The notes beneath the pieces were generated by a model. The model was given only the letters and a program-made list of their open reading frames with translations. It had not been told where the DNA came from and did not search any database. Positions 47,933 through 59,285 of a DNA stretch of 64,000 bases are shown here, in pieces. The stretch is from Fomitopsis serialis (taxonomy: Eukaryota > Basidiomycota > Agaricomycetes > Polyporales > Fomitopsidaceae), in the NCBI RefSeq assembly GCF_022376445.1, contig NW_025954963.1:1178001-1242000 (forward strand), in the 5' to 3' direction. The position numbers were made by a program, and so were the translations under genes. Numbering within the stretch: the first letter of the stretch is position 1; the number at the start of each line of letters is the position of its first letter.

Positions 47933-49607
47933 ATGTCCACGACGCGCCCAAGACCGAAACCGCGTCGCGCTCAGCCCGCGCCCGCTCTCTGCTCCCCCGA
48001 GCCTTCCAGTTCCACACCCCCTCCAACGATTGTCAAAGCCATAAATGTTGACGATGAGGACTCTTTGTTCATGCGGAATCGAAACCGCACAGCACAGGCA
48101 TGGAAGAAGTTGAATAAGGTTGCGGAAGGTGCGCGCGCGTCTCACTGCCTTGGAGTGAGTCTGACTGTATGCTGGGTATACAGCACAGGAAGCGAAGCAA
48201 CAAGTCATAGAGATATCAGACGATGACAACGAAGGCGTGAATGCGACGCCTCGTCGACGGAAGAAGCTCAATAAGAAGTCAGAGAACGGCGGGACACTTC
48301 CGAGCTGGACCAAGATGTCTGCCAAAGAGATGTGCGTTTCGCAGTCTGACAGATGAACATGACCCCTCATAGTCCACTGCAGCTTGACATCTGAGGATGA
48401 AGATGAGCTTTTGCAACGCATTCAAAGGCAAACACCCAACGGGAAGCGCCGTCGCGAGCCAGAGTGCGATGAGCGAAAGGACACTAAGCGCTCCCGTAGT
48501 CGCTCGAGGTCGATCACACCACCCCCTGCAGTGCCTGAACAAGCTCGGCAATATGCTCGTGAAGCTATTCGGTGAGTGGACTGCCCTCTGACGCCTACCG
48601 GAGACTGATTTGTGACTTAGGCAAATCATGGGATCTGTTCCTCGCGCAGCATCACCTATCGAGGTTGTCGACGTCGATGACTCAGTCGACAATATCGAAC
48701 TCGACCCTGAACTCGCTTCGATAGCGAAGGCAATGAAGTCGTCAGCAGCCGAGCGCGCTCGAGAAGGTTCCGCTGCACCTGACGTAGGCGGCCCCCCGGT
48801 AGTGACTATCAGAGTCAAATGGATTCCACATCCCAAGAACCCGATCGCCCGGGAGCAGATTTGGGGTTTCAAAGTGAAGCGCGTGAGTGTCCTGCGTGCT
48901 GTCAGGCCACACACATCATGCTGACAGACTGACAGCATGATTCATTCCATGCGTTGGTCGACGAGGTGGCCGATTTGGCCGAAGTTATCACGGACCATGT
49001 CATTCTCAGCTACGACGATAAGAGAGTGTTCCCCTCTGCAACACCGCACAGCATCGGACTCTGGGCAGAAGCTGAGTTAGGTACGTGCAACCGGTGCCTT
49101 GTACTGCGCTTTGCTCAATGATTGTCTCCAGAGGCCTGTGACAGAATTACACATGAATATCTTCAGGAGACCAGGCGACAGCGATCTATGTCTGTCCAGC
49201 CGCGCGACCACCATCGGATAGGTTCCCAGTCCCACGAGCGCTCACCTTCCGTCATCCTGGAGGAGCTCGAGCCTACACCCGAACCCGAGACAGGCGCAGA
49301 GTCGACGGCAGGTGAAGAGGAAGAAGACGACAAGTTCCGTTTGACGCTACGGTCCGCAAAAACGAAGAACATCACGCTCACTGTCCGCCCCTCGACGACG
49401 TGTGGAGCAATTATCAAGGCCTTCGTGAAAAAGGCTGGACTGGCTGATCAATACCCGGACGTCGGCGGTCCTGCTGGGAAGAAAGGAAAAGGAAAGAATG
49501 CAGAAGGTCCTAGGTTGATGGTGGATGGCGACAAACTGAACCCATCATCGGAGATCGGTGAAGCTGATCTAGAGGACGGAGACCTCGTGGAGGTCGTTGG
49601 GCTGTGA
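47933..49607 (+). CDS. Rad60/Esc2/NIP45-type SUMO-like domain protein
   Basis: Nuclear genome-stability factor of the RENi family that mimics SUMO and works with the SUMO pathway. The disordered, basic N-terminal half starts MSTTRPRPKPRRAQ and has candidate SUMO-interacting motifs: VIEISDDD and IEVVDVDDS, each hydrophobic followed by acid. An Arg/Ser-rich patch (KRSRSRSRSITPP) is likely nuclear. A first SUMO-like fold spans VVTIRVKWIPHP to RVFPSATPHSIGL. The C-terminal one runs from FRLTLRSAKTKNITLTVRPS through IIKAFVKKAGL and RLMVDGDKLNP to DLEDGDLVEVVGL, the typical SLD2 end lacking the di-Gly of real SUMO. Introns of about 50 nt separate exons. Intact. Confidence 0.87.
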
Positions 49608-50182
49608 GCGCATGTGAGCGCTACGTCTTTGTGTCCCGTCTCTTCATTGTTCTACGTTTTGGCTTCCCGGTTCGTCCTCACACGATTCTGTTGCGTATGT
49701 CTGTTGCGTTTGCACTGAGCTAGTTCATACTTTAGTCAGACTCATGTTGTCTAATGGAACGGCCGTAAGGCCGTGCTTACCGTACACTTTTGTGTCCAGG
49801 TAGCTGTGCAATCCTGTTCCTATTGAGTTACACTATGCCTCGCGTTACCATTGTTTGTGACAGGGTGGCGCGATTGCCTTGTTCAGTCACGGTCTTATAT
49901 AGCGCTCCCGCGGGGCGCCTTCATCGGACATCCTGTACTAGTGTCTACACCAGCACTCGGCAGCGCTTCGACGACGTTCCGTACTTGGGCCTCAGGCGCC
50001 TCAGTGTCATTGGTATATCATTTCCAAGCGCTTCGAACTATTCTTAAGGACATCTGCTGACTGACCCTTCCGTCTAGCCACCTCGTAACTCAACGCCACA
50101 GGTATGTACTCTCCGTCTGGTACGTGGTAGTTACGCACTGATCTCCCATGCATGGCAGGCGGTTGTTCATGAGGAGGTTGCC
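49608..50182. other. intergenic, no gene recognised
   Basis: Only short open frames without motifs. Contains the 3' end of the Rad60-type gene and the flank of the F-box remnant. Confidence 0.5.
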
Positions 50183-51401
50183 ATGCTTCCTCTAGAACTA
50201 TACGACTACATTATCGATTTTTGCCACAACGATCTCGACGGCTGCGTGCCTGTTCGCTAGCCTCGCATGCGCTACGCGGCTCCAGCAAATACCACGTCTT
50301 TCGCTCCATCACGATTGACGGGCTGGAGGTCCTCAATCGCTTCTGCCAGCTCGTGTGCACCTCACCCGACATCGCCTCACTTGTACAGGAACTATACTTC
50401 AACACATACCGCCACTTCATGAGACAAGAAACGTTCATCTGGATTCACCACACCGCCGCGTTCCCTGTGAATAGGCTCACACGCCTCAAGACGGTCGGCT
50501 TCTCCTATGTCCGGTTTGGCCACCTCGCCGAATACCCAGTCATGCCCGCGTTCTACCAAAATTTAACGCGCTACCGGGGTGTCCGAGAGCTTCGGATCTC
50601 CTCCTGCGACTTCGAGCATATGGACGCCCTCGAGGACTTCATTTGGAGATTTGCTCCGCAGAGCGAACAGACCCACACACGGGCACCAGCGCCGCCGTTC
50701 GCGCTCACTCTCGACTGTGTCACCTGGGGGATCCCAGAACGTATTACTCCCTCCCGCGCGGATCTCTGTCTGACTTCCCTCACCATCGACAACTATTCGA
50801 TGCCCGACCTCATTACTATGTGGCTTCTTCGCACACCGAGCCCCATGTACTGCGGCCGTCACCTTCAAATGTATGTTAGGATGGGAGCTGGACCGCGTGG
50901 GCACATTTCTCCGCAGTCTGGGGAACGTCCTCGAAACCTGCAACTGGGATAAGACTTGATAGTGTCCCGTGGCCAATTGGTAAGTTGTGTCTTTTGAATG
51001 ATACAGATGCCTACCGTGATGATTTGTCTGCGTCAGATATACGGAACCACTTCGATCTGGCGCAAAACGTGAACCTTCGCTCCCTGCATCTGCGGATACT
51101 CGACCTGGATCGGCGCTTATGTCCTGGGTCCCTGCGCTACTACTCCAGGTTGCCCATGTACCCTGCAAAGCCTGATCTTCGATATTGGTTGTACGTGCCT
51201 ACGCAGCTCGACTCGCCCGTATGGGACGAGATCGAGGCTGCTCTGTCCAGCAATCCGTTCAAGACGGTTCAAACCGTTTTGTTTGTCCATCGCGGCGCCT
51301 TGCAGTTCGCGGAGGCAAGGCGGGCTCTACAGAAGAGGTTGCCTGTACTTGTCCAGAGACGCGTCCTCACAGTGCGAGACTGCTCCAAGCCTCTTCACTA
51401 G
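50183..51401 (+). pseudogene. F-box-like protein remnant
   Basis: Opens MLPLELYDYIIDFCHNDL, the start of an F-box as found in expanded basidiomycete families. The frame is then lost at about 50238-50242; the continuation RACSLASHALRGSSKYHVF lies in another frame. A second break near 50841-50862 is needed to reach FKCMLGWELDRVGTFLRSLG, and a stop follows at about 50962. The C-terminal part (DAYRDDLSASDIRNHFDL, LRSLHLRILDLDRRL) is readable to 51401. No GT-AG introns explain the first two changes. The gene is therefore probably dead, unless the sequence has indel errors. F-box proteins act as substrate adaptors for SCF ubiquitin ligases. Confidence 0.7.
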
Positions 51402-52946
51402 CCACAGTAAATTATGTCGATTTGTCAGTATCATCCCCTTTGTGATCTAACAGATGGACCTCTGTTTTCTAGCACTTGTGCCGTGGCATGCGTGTACGGG
51501 TGAGGCTGGTGCGATGGTGGCCGCATGACATTTCACATGCTCGGTAACTAGCCTGTCCATCGCCGATTCATGAACCCAGGCACTTCCGATTAGGTGTGTA
51601 ATTTGCGAACCTCGCGCGCTACTTTTGAGGTGAGTATTTCACATCCGCCCTTCATTTCACTCTTGCGCTACCTCGTTGCGTGATATCTAGCTAAGGTTAT
51701 TACGTGATTTAGAGTTCCAACAGGGCGAGGGATAAAGATTGCCGTGCTCTTGTAGGGTCTCGTCCCTAACATGAGGGGGTCATGCCTCGCCGCCGCACTC
51801 CCTGCTGGTACAACACCATTCGGCTGGGGACGAGGCCAGTTTGCCACTGTTTTGGCGATGCACCCAATTTGCAATACAGTCATCTACCCCTGGTGAGTCG
51901 CTACCCCCCAGTGGTCGACTGCTATCGCGGGTGATAAGGATAATCGGAATGTAGACGCCCGGGATCGCTTCTTATCTCTCAAGCCGACGCGATGTTCGCG
52001 GCTTACCGTTGGGGGCTATTGAATGTAAACAGACCCGTCTTAATGCATGCATAGTCCGAATAAATGTCCAGACTGGTACTTCGAATACATGAGCAGCCTT
52101 TGAGACTACAACAGTACAACAAACAGAGGTGTCGGACTAGGACTGATTGATTTTATATGTATATATTGACCTACAGCATGCTCATGTACAGTACATTCGT
52201 TGTGGTAAATGTACACTAATTGCTCGTTGCCTGCAAGCCATGCAGATTCTAGCCACTCGGAGGTACACTCCGTAGACTCAGTGCGCGCACGCGTCCTCGT
52301 ATCTCGGATAGTAAGTGATACCAATCGGGCTCTTATCACCCGCGATAGGCAGTCGCCACTGGGGGGTAGCGATCACAGGGGTAGATGACGTAAGTGAGCT
52401 ACTGGCCATTCGTGAAGACTCATCCCCGTATAGCATCCCCTTGTACGCACGCAGGCAAACGCTGCCTCCTGCTCCCACATGAATCGCGCCCAATGGTCGG
52501 AGAGGCGCTACAATCAATGACGTTCCTGATGTCGTACCGAAATCGCACCCGCAAGAACTCAATTGAAGATTTGGAGTCGATCACTCCGGTCCCAATCATC
52601 AGTATCCGTCGGGTTAGCTCACAGGGATGACATACTCTCACACCCCGTCTTGCCTTACGGTTTGATTGCCGCTATGTGCAAGCCCCGTGCTCAAGACGTT
52701 GGCAAGCATGCCGTACTTGGCTCATGATACGGTCGCAAGCACAGCCCGTTTAGATGTGGTACTCCAAGAGTATGACTTGCTTGTACGTTCGGCGTTGTTC
52801 TATTCGGCTTGTGGCCAACTCGTGGCTACTCATGTGCGTCCCGTTTACGCCACAGTGCGCCTCTCTCTACGTGCCGGTGCGGATGTTCGCCCATATAATG
52901 CGATCGTGTATAGGTAGCATGATATTGCACGACCCACTTCAGATCT
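51402..52946. other. intergenic with inverted-repeat element
   Basis: No gene is recognised. It holds a MITE-like structure at 51880-52388 described separately. Confidence 0.5.
51880..52388. mobile_element. MITE-like element with about 68-bp inverted repeats
   Basis: The left arm (51880-51947, starting tcatctacccc) is the near-complement of the right arm (52321-52388). They share blocks such as cgctaccccccagtgg and tatcgcgggtgataag. The 370-bp interior has no coding potential. A clear target duplication was not found, so superfamily is not assigned. Confidence 0.7.
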
Positions 52947-54201
52947 ATGGCTGCATCATCTCTCAGACGTATTGCTGTCGTTACTGGGGCTGCTCAAGGC
53001 ATTGGGCGCAGCATTGCTCTTCGTCTATCCAAGGACGGTCTCAGCGTCGCCGTGAACGACGTGCCATCGAAGCGTAAACAGCTGGAAGAGGTCGTATCCG
53101 ACATTACGTGCAGAGACGGTCGACAGGCAATCGCGGTCACGGCCGACAATAACCTGCGAGGATGAAGTCCAGGCCATGACAGCAAATGTCGTCGAACAGC
53201 TCGGAGGACTGGATGTGGTGCGTCTGCACACGTACTGTATAGTTGCGTCGAGCATCAATGTATGTTTTGTTGGCAGATGGTTGCCAATACCGCGATATGC
53301 CATTGCGCGGAACTTGCTGATTGTGAGGGGCCATATGCCGTTGCTGGGAGACCCGCTAACGATAAACACCCAGCCACCTTAAAGACTGGGATAAGATCAT
53401 GATGGTTAACCTCCGGGGTACCATGCTCTCCTACAGATATGCAGCGCTGCAGATGATTCAGCAAGGTCGTGGAGGCTGATCCATTGGTGAGTTCAACAGA
53501 ATTTGTGCATTCCGTAATTCGAGATGAGATTTGACGCCAGTACAGGAGCGTCATCTATCGCTGGAAAGCAAGGTTAGGAGCAACGCTATAGCCGTAGCTG
53601 TTGGCTGACGTGAATGGCAGGGCTCAGTAGTATTTCGGCATATGCAGCATCAAAGTTCGGTGTCAGAGGCTTGACACAGTGCGCAGGTTAGTGTTGCGTC
53701 ACAGCGCCGGTGGAATTTGCCTACACTGAAACGGCGACATAGCGCTAGAGCTAGTGAAGCACAACATTGCCGTCAATGCTTATGCTCCCGGAGTGATCGA
53801 CACGAACCTGGGTAAGTGACGCTGATGACTTAGGTCAACGTGAGTAGACTTAACTCACTCATTATGACCATCCATCGAGCTGCGACCCCACGGCCCGGGT
53901 ACTTGGAACTTGAATTACCTGCGGGGACAGCGATGGTTCAGGTACGGCTGCACACATGTTTAGGATATCAGTATGACTACAATTGCTAGTGCCACGCAGC
54001 TGCTCGGCTTACCGCCTTCTCGTACACCACCTCCCGCAAACCCTGATGTCATCGCCAGCCTGGTCTCGTACTTGCCGAAACCCGAGGCCTACTTCATCAC
54101 AGGTAAGCCGAGATGCCAATTACGTGGATCCGACTAACCTATGTTTCTTGCTTTCACAAGGGCAAACAATCTCAGTGGATGGTGGGCTCACTTTCGACTG
54201 A
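52947..54201 (+). pseudogene. short-chain dehydrogenase/reductase remnant
   Basis: Starts MAASSLRRIAVVTGAAQGIG, the NAD(P)-binding TGxxxGIG motif of classical SDRs. Later pieces include MVANTAICHC, DWDKIMMVNLRGTML, ASSIAGKQ, AYAASKFGVRGLTQ (YxxxK active site) and HNIAVNAYAPGVIDT. The end is GQTISVDGGLTFD. A 1-nt excess near 53146-53150 breaks the frame before EDEVQAM. An in-frame tga at 53477-53479 interrupts the segment before ASSIAG, and the region around 53850-53990 fits poorly. With several lesions it is most likely a pseudogene of an acetoin/diacetyl-reductase-like SDR. Confidence 0.75.
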
Positions 54202-54719
54202 ATCCTGACATGGACATGTCAAATGCAGCTGAATACATGCATGCGTTGTCTGTTCACATGCCGATGTCCATCTCGATTGAATTGAAGCAAGCTGTTTCAA
54301 ATCGCGCCGTGTCCTAGGCTCGGGCAGCGTCCATCGAGGCACATTCAACTTGGAGTTGACCATCGTGTCGGCGGCAAGTTCTCCAAGCTAATTAAACAAC
54401 TCCGCCCCTAGAGTCACGAGAGCTTGTCGTCACAGTATTCACGTCACTCAGCCCAACAAACCAACTATCAATATGGCATAGCCAGCTCGAGCTCTACTCA
54501 ACGCTGAGCATCAGTGCGGAGCGATTAATTATGAGAAATCCACACACACCGAACGCCTTCCATTCATCGGAAGGGACCATTGACAGTCGTAAGTCCTGGT
54601 TGAATATGGTATATAGACTCAATGTACGAGCCTTTGATAGGCTGGATGGACCCCGGTGGTCCGGTGGTTGACCTGAAGGACTCCGAGTCGCCAATAAAGT
54701 ATTTAGTATGGGCGCCTAG
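54202..54719. other. intergenic, no gene recognised
   Basis: No supported coding frame or RNA. Ends at the left terminus of the next element. Confidence 0.5.
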
Positions 54720-55087
54720 TACATCGGAAAATTTGGGTGCCGTTCGTGAGCGGCCATAGGCGGTTATAAACGGCGCAACTGCGAAAATCTTGGCGGGGTA
54801 GTAAGAAGCGGTTATAAAAGCGGCACGGTTGCGATGAGCGATTACAATCACGCGCGGCGCGCGTCATAATCACCCGCGCAGCAGAAAACAATCACGATAT
54901 AACCGCATACTTTCGCATCCAGCTGTACACAGTCGATTATGGTACAGTACCTCCTGCGTACTACAAAACGTTTCCCTCCCCCGCCTGTCCTCCCCCTCGC
55001 TCTTGCGTTATTTCACTACTGGTTACTCTGACTCTTGCCAGTCCCTACTCGACTGACTGAAACACTGAAAGGGCACTCGGACGCTTA

Positions 55088-55174
55088 GACTCAGGCCGGG
55101 ATTCGAACGCGCGCGCACGAAATATATTTGGAGCGCTAAAATACAAGTGCTACTGACAACTACACTAAAGAGTC
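55088..55174 (-). ncRNA. tRNA-like sequence, degenerate
   Basis: Read on the minus strand, the 87-nt segment begins GACTC and ends GAGTC. It has an A-box-like TAGTGTAGTTGTCAGTAG with a GTG/CAC stem, a TATTT/AAATA stem where the anticodon arm would be, and a B-box-like GTTCGAATCC. The acceptor stem pairs only five positions and the T stem is poor. It is more likely a tRNA relic or the head of a tRNA-derived SINE than a working tRNA. Confidence 0.35.
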
Positions 55175-55402
55175 TTCAAGAGGAGAGACATGTCACGCAA
55201 TATATGATGTCAGTTTTGCTCACGCGTGCTCACCGCCTATCGCGCATACATCGACTCGCACTCGCGCTGAGCGCAACTCTGCGCGTACGTCGACTCCGAC
55301 GGACTCGCAGCCTCTGATTCTGACACACTCTTGAGCCGTCTTGGGACTCGGCAGCTTACTGATCCAACCGGGACCTCTTGGGACTGAGACCTCTGTACTA
55401 GA

Positions 55403-56525
55403 ATGACCAGCCGCACGCGCAAGAAGCCGACCGAGGCGACGAAGCTACCCAAGGCAACAGCAGCGAAGACGAATGGCAAGGGGGGAAAAGAAACAAGATG
55501 CCGGCAAGTTTCAGCCCACTGGCAACTCACAAGAGCCTCGGGCTGCGCAAATGGCACCACTGCAAGCTCGTGCTTTTTCTCGCCGCGGCAACTCTTGTTC
55601 GTTCTCGCCTCGCAGGCCTGGTACTAGCTCTGGGCGACCGGTTCCGCGACAATCGCCGACGCTGCATTTCAATGATTCGCCTCCCAGGGAGCCCTCGGCA
55701 TCAACACGCGAGCGCATCAACGTCAACCGCCGTGCGCGAAACGTTTCCCGGCACGAGAGTGGAGCTCCACGGCGACACAGCGATGTTCGTCGACGGGAGA
55801 GTGAACCTCAGCGTCGGGAAAGTGCTGGCGCTGCTCGTCGACGGGACAGTGAGGCGCGACAGCGAGAGAGTGAAGCCCGAGGGCGGGCGGTGCAACGGCG
55901 GGAGAGTGAGGCTCGAGGGCGGGGTGCAACGACAGGACTCGGAAAGTGAAAACCAGTGACAAGCAGTAAGCCATAATATTATGATTGACCGATACTTACT
56001 CTCGTGGTAGGAACATCAGCAGCTCCGTGAGCTGCTGATGGCGCAGCAACAAGAGCTGCTCCGCGTCCGGCGCAAGAATGCCGAGTTTCAAGCACGGCTT
56101 GCAGCGCATCAAGCTCGGAAGCGTGTTCGAGAAGACTACGACGGCGCGAATGGTGATGATGAAGATGGTACCGTACAGGCAAAGGAGCTGAGACTCTCGC
56201 GCACGGAGCCCGACAACAACCGAGTCCCGTGTCCTGACCGCGCTGGTCCCAGGACCCAAGATGCGGAAAGCGATATGCGCAAGGAAGGTGGCCGCGCATA
56301 TGAAGACCCGTGCAGGGGATGCTGAAGGTGCCCGGGACGAGGACGAGGACGAGGATGAGGATGAAGACGACGAAAGTAGCGAGGAGTGGTGTGGATGGAG
56401 AGGACGACATCGGAGACGAAGAGCGCGCACAACAGCAAGAAACACTTGGCGATCGAAAGGCCGACGCTCGCCAGATATGGCGCAACATCCCAGCAGAGCT
56501 ACGCGCTCACATGCGCGAGCTGTGA
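55403..56525 (+). pseudogene. element-borne Arg/Glu-rich coiled-coil protein, frame disturbed
   Basis: Starts MTSRTRKKPTEATKLPKA. At the G6 run near 55479-55484 the likely frame needs one G fewer to continue KKQDAGKFQPTGNSQEP. A low-complexity region of repeated RRESE/ARGR-like units follows (55760-55930). After an intron ending at about 56010, HQQLRELLMAQQQELLRVRR forms a coiled coil. An Asp/Glu run (56338-56375) precedes ARQIWRNIPAELRAHMREL at the end, reached in another frame. No enzyme motif. Probably an accessory protein of the surrounding element, now damaged. Confidence 0.45.
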
Positions 56526-57069
56526 ACGTTAAACATTGGACACAATGCCGACGAGCAATCATGATGCTATGGTGTCTTCGAATGCGTGAACTGTAGGATG
56601 TACTTATGTAGATCTTCATCACGAATGTATTCCATGCACGATTATGCTCGAGAAACCCTCCCACACTGATACGGAAATCACAATGCTGGTATTGACAATC
56701 AGACCACTGCGAAAATATCATCGCAAGGCTATCGTCTACAACGACGATAGCAAGGAGCATCGCCGCTACTAAACTAGGTCGAGGTGATTTTGAGCGCTTG
56801 TAGCCCGTTCGCCGATGATTATCGACGATTGTGACTCAAACATAACGGTGCCACATTGATTAAAACGCGTAAGTACTATTCATAACCTCTGCCCTCTGTA
56901 GTTATAATCGGCGCAACTGCGGCGAACGATTATGATGTTCAACCAAATTTCCCGATGTAAGTACAGTATACGATACTACTATACTACTTGCTGTGGCTGC
57001 GACTCGGCAACGACTTGACACCTCTTGGTACAGCTCAGCTTCACACTTCACTGCAAGTTCGGAGTACCC

Positions 57070-57843
57070 ATGGCCGACACGTCGCAGTGCTTCACCTGTC
57101 GTAAGGAGGCGATGACCAAAGACCTCAAGCGTTGCTCACGCTGCCGCGGTGCCCTCTACTGCGTACAGTAACGCGCAATCTCTACATATCGCTACGTGCT
57201 AAAGCATCGTTTGCATACGCAGAACTCGCAATGCCAGACGAAGGACTGGCCGAGCCACAAGAAGCTCTGCAGCGAGTCGGATCGATGGTATGACAAGTAC
57301 CGCGGGTGCCGTGATGGCTCGATGCACGAGGGTCTGTCCTGTCTCACCCCGTCATAGCCGCCCCGGGCCCGACCATGGCCAGCGCTCATCCCATCCCTCT
57401 AGGCGAGTTGGAACTCATAACCTGGGAATACAGTAACACAGATCCCGAGGACGGCGATCGCATGGGCTGGGGGAACGTTCTGCTCGAGGAGGCCGAGTAC
57501 CTGAAGCGCCAATTCGAGGTGGACTGCAAGGGCAAGCAGTCCCTCTTCTTCAAGAAGTGGCCCCAGGGCTTCCGATGGACGTGTTGCGGCACGGACGGCG
57601 AGATGAACTACGGCTGCGACCACCACGGGACAGGGAGCAAGCCGTGCACCTGTGACTTCTGCCGGTGAGGGTGTGCGGGGTGTCTGGCTGTCCGCGACGG
57701 TGTGGCTGATACAAGTTGAGAGTAGTATGGGCAAGCCACTGCCTGACAGCATCTACTGCGAGCAGACCGGGCCACGTATGGGTCTCAAGCTCCCGCGCGG
57801 CCCAGACCCTCGGTCAGTCCATTCCTCATACGTACGACAGTGA
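57070..57843 (+). CDS. MYND-type zinc-finger protein
   Basis: Starts MADTSQCFTCRKEAMTK. With an intron splitting the finger (about 57170-57222), the Cys/His pattern CFTC, CSRCRGALYC, SQNSQCQTKDW, SHKKLC fits a MYND finger, a protein-protein interaction module. A second Cys/His cluster follows after LGELELITWEY: RWTCCGTDGEMNYGCDHHG then PCTCDFC. A further exon begins MGKPLPDSIY and ends PRSVHSSYVRQ at 57843. Small MYND proteins of this kind are greatly expanded in Agaricomycetes; target unknown. The exon joins around 57340-57400 and 57665-57725 are inferred. The last stretch could be extended differently. Confidence 0.7.
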
Positions 57844-58289
57844 AGACGTTGTTGAAGTTGGGTGTCATCTAGCTCGTTTCACCCCGCGATGGCTGTGTTG
57901 TGCGCGACCGGCCGGACTATATCCTGTATGGACATGTAGGGGGAGGCGATGGACGTCTAAGTGCACCCATTCATATCTACCCTTAAGTTGCTTACTGAAA
58001 GGCCCCGTTCGTGAGTTCATTCCACGTCTCCCATCGATCTGGAAAGCATACACACAGAGTGGTTCGTCTGACATTACCATGACTAGATATCGCTGCATAC
58101 ACATAGTTCCATATATAGACATCGCTTGTTTTACGCAAGCTGACCGCGCGACGAACGATTGATGCTAGTCTGCTTCAAAATGACGGCCCTACACTGGGAC
58201 AGCCCGTTAGCGGAGTTACATAAGCCACTTCATCTCCGAAACGCGTGCGCAAATCTCGACGCGTCGCCTTTGCTCGAACCCCAGCCTGA
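57844..58289. other. intergenic, no gene recognised
   Basis: No motif-bearing frame seen on either strand. Confidence 0.5.
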
Positions 58290-58800
58290 CGATGGTAAGG
58301 CTCTTGTCGATGTTCATCACGGTCACGAACGTTATCGTGGCGCTGTTCGTGGGCCGGGTGCTGCTCGTGGTCCTCGTCAGTGAGTATTCGTCGTCGACGG
58401 ATCTTGAGCGTGTGCTGATCAGTGCGCTGTGCAGCGATGGGTATGGCCCTGACAGGCGGCGTGGCGAACCTGTTGTTTGCGCTGATCAACCCCGTGGCGA
58501 CGTACTGGGCGTTCGGCGCGGACTTTGTGTTTGCAGCGGGCACGCTCTTCGTTGCGAAAGTGTGTCTTCCGTACGACCAGAGCGTCGGCGGCCCGGTGTG
58601 CTCTTCCAGAGCATGACTCAGGTGTGTGTGATGTCTCCGTATTGTGTGCGTATGGCTAATATAATGGGTCCTGCAGCTCGGTGTGTCGTTCGGTTTGGCG
58701 ATTACAAGGATCGTGTACGACTCGGAGCTCAAGAAGATGTCTGCGAAGGACGGCTTCGACGTCGACGGGACTGCCCACTCTCACCTGCTCGCCCGTTTCT
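58290..58800 (+). pseudogene. C-terminal fragment of an MFS transporter
   Basis: Readable pieces are SMFITVTNVIVALFVGRVLL, MGMALTGGVANLLFALINPV, GADFVFAAGTLFVAKVCLP and LGVSFGLAITRIVYDSELKK. They match the last helices of drug:H+ antiporter-like fungal MFS proteins. The first eight or more helices are missing upstream. A frame break near 58590-58600 separates SVGG from the expected FQSMTQ. The sequence passes directly into CT-rich low-complexity DNA. A dead fragment. Confidence 0.7.
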
Positions 58801-59285
58801 ACCTGCCAGGCAGCCCTCGCCCTCATGATTGCTCTCGTCGCCCGTCTCACACGCTTGCCCGCCCACTAACCACCCGCTTGCCCGCTCTCGTCCGCCCGCC
58901 TCCGTCTTCTTGATGACTCGCTCGCCTACCTGCTCTTGTCTATCCGCCCATCATGCCAACACGCCTGCCTGCAAACTCACCCTCCTGCTCGCTCGCCAGC
59001 GCTCACTGTCAGCTTGCTCCTTACCTCGCTCGCCCGCCATTTCGCTGTACCCCTCGCCCGCCTCACACTTGTCTGTGTACTGCTCACCTGTTCCGCTTGC
59101 TGACTGTCTCGCCTGCCCACCACCTGTCATCCCTCTATCCCCTCTCGCTCACTGTCTCGCTCGCTCGCTATCTCGTGCGCCTGCTGTCTGCCGACTGTCT
59201 CGCTCACCGACTGTCTTGCTCGCCGACTGTCTCACTCGCCCGCTGACTTGCTGTCTCGCCATCTCGCTGTCTCACGCAATGTCCC
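58800..59285 (+). repeat. CT/CG-rich degenerate minisatellite
   Basis: Long pyrimidine-biased stretch built from variants of ctcgctcgcccgcc and, from about 59150, of gccgactgtctcgctc. It gives long open frames that are not credible as proteins because of their Ser/Pro/Leu/Ala monotony. Confidence 0.75.

Larger units (their letters stand above)
54720..56959. mobile_element. TIR-bounded element with internal gene, superfamily unknown
   Basis: The left end tacatcggaaaatttggg (54720-54737) is matched in inverse by the right end (56942-56959), differing at few positions. An AG dinucleotide lies outside each end and may be a 2-bp duplication or chance. Subterminal motifs gttataaacggcgcaactgcg (54763-54783) and gttataatcggcgcaactgcg (56901-56921) are nearly identical and in direct orientation, a pattern often seen as transposase-binding sites. 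The interior has a tRNA-like sequence and an Arg/Glu-rich gene, but no recognisable transposase. Probably non-autonomous. Confidence 0.6.
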
